Source: Bacteroidaceae bacterium (lineage in GTDB: Bacteria; Bacteroidota; Bacteroidia; Bacteroidales; Bacteroidaceae). Taken from it: DNA of 8,487 bases. The notes under the pieces were generated by a model, which did not search any database, was not told where the DNA came from, and was given only the letters and a program-made list of their open reading frames with translations. Positions 6,089 through 8,487 of this stretch are shown here, in pieces (within the stretch, counting starts at the first letter, position 1; every line of letters starts with the position of its first letter). Where the stretch lies: positions 1 through 8,487 of the forward strand of contig CAAHEN010000207.1 of assembly GCA_900772575.1 (NCBI GenBank), in the 5' to 3' direction. The translations under genes and the position numbers were made by a program.

Positions 6089-6953
6089 CCTGTTGATACG
6101 CTCGGCCACGGGCATTGTATTCGTGGCGGTCATTGTCGGGGCCTTGCTCTATGGTTCCGTCAGTTCGGCCATCCTCTATGCCGTTATTGGATCCCTGACC
6201 GTGTGGGAGTTCGGCCGCAACCTCGACCGGTCGAAAACATATGCCACGACCGGTATTCTCAGTGCGGCGCTCAGTCTTGCCATCATCTATACGGCCTATA
6301 CTTTCGCCGCTGGCGCGGCATTGTTCACGCCCTTCAACCTGGCCGCCTACTCAGCGGTTGGCCTCGTGCTGGCCGTGGCGTTGCTTGTCGACAGCCTGAC
6401 GCCTGGCAACGAACAGTCCTACCACGGCTGGGCCAACGCCTTCGCCGCGCAGCTTTACATCACCCTGCCGATGGTGTTGCTCATCACCATGAGCTATCCG
6501 GAAGACGGCGCCGCCGGTGCGGCAGGCTATTCCGCTGCGGTTCCGCTCTCCATTTTTGTGCTCATCTGGAGCAACGATACCGGTGCCTACTGTGTCGGTA
6601 GCCTGCTCCACAAGCGATTCCCTGCCCGCTTGGCCCCCCACATCTCACCCAATAAGTCGTGGGTGGGCACAATCGGCGGCGGTGTGCTTTGCCTGCTCGT
6701 CAGCCTTATCCTCTGGCATGCCTTCGGCCAACCCCACGCTCTTCCTGTCTGGTTAGGCTTTGCCCTCGTCGTCAGCGTGTTCGGTACTCTGGGCGACCTC
6801 GTGGAGAGCAAGTTCAAGCGTACTCTGGGCATCAAGGATAGCGGGCACATCCTGCCCGGGCATGGCGGCATGCTCGACCGTTTTGACTCACTCCTGCTGA
6901 CCGTCCCCGCTATCAAGGTCTACCTGACCGTCGCAGCCCTCATCACCGGATGA
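6081..6953 (+). CDS. cdsA: Phosphatidate cytidylyltransferase (CDP-diacylglycerol synthase)
   Basis: This 290-residue integral membrane enzyme makes CDP-diacylglycerol from phosphatidate and CTP, the branch point of phospholipid synthesis. Several hydrophobic segments span residues 8-235. Diagnostic motifs are WSNDTGAY (163-170), SPNKSWVG (189-196) and the CTP-transferase signature from GDLVESKFKR (238-247) through KDSGH (252-256) and HGGMLDRFD (261-269), with metal- and substrate-binding Asp239, Asp253, Asp266 and Asp269 present. Two in-frame ATGs are possible, at 6075 and 6081. I chose 6081, where ATGAGTAA carries both this start and the ftsH stop, an 8-bp overlap typical of coupled translation; the 6075 start would add only Met-Ala. 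A membrane-protease gene next to a lipid-synthesis gene is a standard Bacteroidota arrangement. Confidence 0.96.
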   Translation: MSNLLIRSATGIVFVAVIVGALLYGSVSSAILYAVIGSLTVWEFGRNLDRSKTYATTGILSAALSLAIIYTAYTFAAGAALFTPFNLAAYSAVGLVLAVALLVDSLTPGNEQSYHGWANAFAAQLYITLPMVLLITMSYPEDGAAGAAGYSAAVPLSIFVLIWSNDTGAYCVGSLLHKRFPARLAPHISPNKSWVGTIGGGVLCLLVSLILWHAFGQPHALPVWLGFALVVSVFGTLGDLVESKFKRTLGIKDSGHILPGHGGMLDRFDSLLLTVPAIKVYLTVAALITG

Positions 6954-7019
6954 CCGGATAATTTCCCGCCGGCACAGGCGCTATTCCTGTTCCACCGATA
7001 TTCACACCCCCTCCCAGCC

Positions 7020-8264
7020 ATGAACCTGAAAGCCCTCATCGCCCGCGTCAAGACCGCCATCAACGGCATGGCGCCACGGCGCCACATGATGCATCGCGTG
7101 ATATTTGGCGTCGTGGCAATTGCTGTTGTGGCCATTGCGGTCTACCTCATCAGGCGTCCGTTCATCTCCGACTATGAGATCACCGACCCGCTTGGTGGCA
7201 ACATCTTTCCGTCGGCCATTCTGTCGGTCGCCACGACAGATGCGCAGATCATCAAGCCCGCAGACGGCAATTGTGTCGGTAACCCCAAGTCTGGCATCAG
7301 CATCACGCTTCGTTCAGGGCGTCCCAACAGCATCGTGCGCATCGAACTCGCCGAGACGCCTTTCTATGCCCGCTCCGTCTCCACCTTCGTCCTCCCTGAG
7401 GCCGACACGGACTACACCATCTACCCTGATATCCTCTGGCGCTATGATGCCCTGCGCGACAACGACCAAGCTGAGCCCATCAGCGTCGTGGCCAATGTAG
7501 AGATGAACGGTAAGGCAATGGGACAGAAAATGCGTACCTTCTCCGTGCGGAGCATCAACGAGTGCCTTATCGGTTATGTGCGCCCGCTCAAAAACGGCAA
7601 GACCACGTTCGTCAGTACGCGCCAATATTTCGCCGCCTACGTCAACGAGGAAAACCCGCTCATCGACAAGGTGCTGCGTGAGGCACTCAACACCCGTATC
7701 GTCCGCCGCTTCCTGGGTTACCAGGTCGGTACCGCCGCATCGGTCGACAAACAGGTCTACGCCCTCTGGCGTGTTTTGCAGCAACGCAACTTCAAGTACA
7801 GCTCCATCTCCTATTCCAGCCTGTCGAGCAACGTGGTCTACTCGCAGCGTGTGCGCACCTTCGACGATGCCCTTAACGCCTCGCAGATCAACTGTGTCGA
7901 TGGCAGCGTGCTCTTCGCTTCCTTGCTTCGCGCCATCAACATCACCCCAGTGCTTGTGCAGACGCCTGGACACATGTTCGTCGGCTACTACACCGACGCT
8001 TCGCGCAAGGAGCTCACATTTCTTGAGACCACGATGATCGGCGACGTCGACCTCGACGACTACTTCCCTGGCGAAAGGCTTGACTCTACCATGACTGGCC
8101 GCACGCAAGGCGAAATGTCGCGCCTGACGTTCGACAAGTCCAAGGAATATGCCAACGCGGAGTTCCAGCGTAACAAGGCCAAGGTGCTCAAGAACGAGCC
8201 AGGCTACATGTTTGTCGAAATCTCCAAAGGGCTGCGCCGCAGCATACAGTCGGTCGGCCGCTGA
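7020..8264 (+). CDS. Membrane-anchored protein with transglutaminase-like domain, function unknown
   Basis: A 414-residue protein I cannot name. A basic N-terminus is followed by one hydrophobic segment (about 26-44) and Arg-Arg, then a large C-terminal part. By the positive-inside rule the bulk probably faces the periplasm. Residues about 50-180 look strand-rich, with Cys85 and Cys182 as a possible disulphide. Residues about 205-345 resemble a transglutaminase-like (papain-fold) domain. FDDALNASQINCVDGS gives a candidate nucleophile Cys292. The Leu-Leu-Arg-Ala segment (302-305) leads to GHMFVGYY with candidate His318. FLETTMIG puts Glu336 where LDPT usually supplies Asp. Such domains act as peptidases or peptidoglycan or protein cross-link enzymes, or are inactive scaffolds. 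The start is 66 bp after cdsA with no promoter visible in the gap, so it is probably the distal gene of the unit. No terminator is evident after the stop. Confidence 0.72.
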   Translation: MNLKALIARVKTAINGMAPRRHMMHRVIFGVVAIAVVAIAVYLIRRPFISDYEITDPLGGNIFPSAILSVATTDAQIIKPADGNCVGNPKSGISITLRSGRPNSIVRIELAETPFYARSVSTFVLPEADTDYTIYPDILWRYDALRDNDQAEPISVVANVEMNGKAMGQKMRTFSVRSINECLIGYVRPLKNGKTTFVSTRQYFAAYVNEENPLIDKVLREALNTRIVRRFLGYQVGTAASVDKQVYALWRVLQQRNFKYSSISYSSLSSNVVYSQRVRTFDDALNASQINCVDGSVLFASLLRAINITPVLVQTPGHMFVGYYTDASRKELTFLETTMIGDVDLDDYFPGERLDSTMTGRTQGEMSRLTFDKSKEYANAEFQRNKAKVLKNEPGYMFVEISKGLRRSIQSVGR

Positions 8265-8319
8265 TTGCTGTAGTCTCGGGTTGCGCATGTTCAAAAAAGG
8301 ATAACAAAAATAGAGGTCT

Positions 8320-8377
8320 GGTCTTGGCCATATCAAAAATAGGTTGTACCTTTGCAACCGCAAATAGGGCCAAGGCC
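8320..8377. repeat. Nested inverted repeats around the tRNA-Asp promoter
   Basis: The outer dyad is GGTCTTGGCC (8320-8329) against GGCCAAGGCC (8368-8377), 9 of 10 positions complementary. The inner dyad is GGTTG (8342-8346) against CAACC (8355-8359), with the -7 box TACCTTTG exactly filling its loop. The two centres differ by about 2 nt. The outer left arm overlaps the -33 TTG. This may be an operator or chance; no known regulator site is recognised. Confidence 0.5.
8324..8354 (+). promoter_or_regulatory. Promoter of tRNA-Asp
   Basis: TTG (8324-8326), a 20-nt spacer and TACCTTTG (8347-8354) match the Bacteroidota consensus. Transcription from about 8358 gives a leader of roughly 57 nt before the mature tRNA. 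Confidence 0.75.
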
Positions 8378-8415
8378 ATGACAAGAGCGTCTGTGGCAAC
8401 CCTGTCAAAGCAATT

Positions 8416-8487
8416 GGTGCGTTAGTTCAGCTGGTTAGAATACATGCCTGTCACGCATGGGGTCACGGGTTCGAGTCCCGTACGCAC
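8416..8487 (+). tRNA. tRNA-Asp, anticodon GTC (last 2 nt outside window)
   Basis: The acceptor 5' strand GGTGCGT (8416-8422) pairs with ACGCAC (8482-8487), so the final acceptor base and the discriminator fall beyond the window. The D stem is GTTC/GAAT (8425-8428 with 8438-8441). The anticodon stem is CATGC/GCATG around loop CTGTCAC, giving anticodon GTC. The T arm is ACGGG-TTCGAGT-CCCGT. It is expected to read GAC and GAU codons. It may be the first tRNA of a cluster continuing to the right. Confidence 0.95.

Overview
The window looks like chromosomal core sequence from a GC-rich member of the Bacteroidales (phylum Bacteroidota). Three things point there. Transcription units are preceded by the Bacteroidota-type promoter (TTG at about -33, TAnnTTTG at about -7), not by -35/-10 boxes. 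I see no convincing Shine-Dalgarno sequences. The gene order rsfS-ftsH-cdsA and the DUF1573-type protein at the left edge are also typical of the group. Genus cannot be fixed by eye; a GC-rich Prevotellaceae-like or related lineage is an inference.

Left part (1-1342): the 3' portion of a DUF1573-type gene, then a tRNA-Pro(CGG) with its own promoter and intrinsic terminator. A gene-free stretch of about 670 bp follows. It holds three tandem hairpins (796-894) and a probable free-standing structured RNA on the minus strand (about 1135 to 902), with a consensus promoter and a strong terminator. I cannot assign this RNA to a family and regard it as the most interesting unexplained element.

Middle (1343-3480): hflX on the minus strand and a HAD-family hydrolase gene on the plus strand diverge from a 233-bp intergenic region with one promoter for each. 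The hflX -7 box ends 4 nt before its ATG, which predicts a leaderless mRNA. Between the two promoters sits a strong inverted-repeat structure with two mutually exclusive foldings.

Right part (3481-8487): one plus-strand unit runs from a promoter at 3516-3547 through rsfS (ribosome silencing), ftsH (membrane AAA+ protease) and cdsA (CDP-diacylglycerol synthesis), with a 23-bp gap and then an 8-bp overlap. A membrane-anchored transglutaminase-like protein of unknown role follows after 66 bp. The unit joins ribosome hibernation control, membrane protein quality control and phospholipid synthesis. The window ends in a tRNA-Asp(GTC), cut 2 nt short, whose promoter lies inside two nested dyads.

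No mobile element, CRISPR array or defence system was seen. The novelty candidates are the minus-strand RNA, the intergenic structures and the transglutaminase-like protein.
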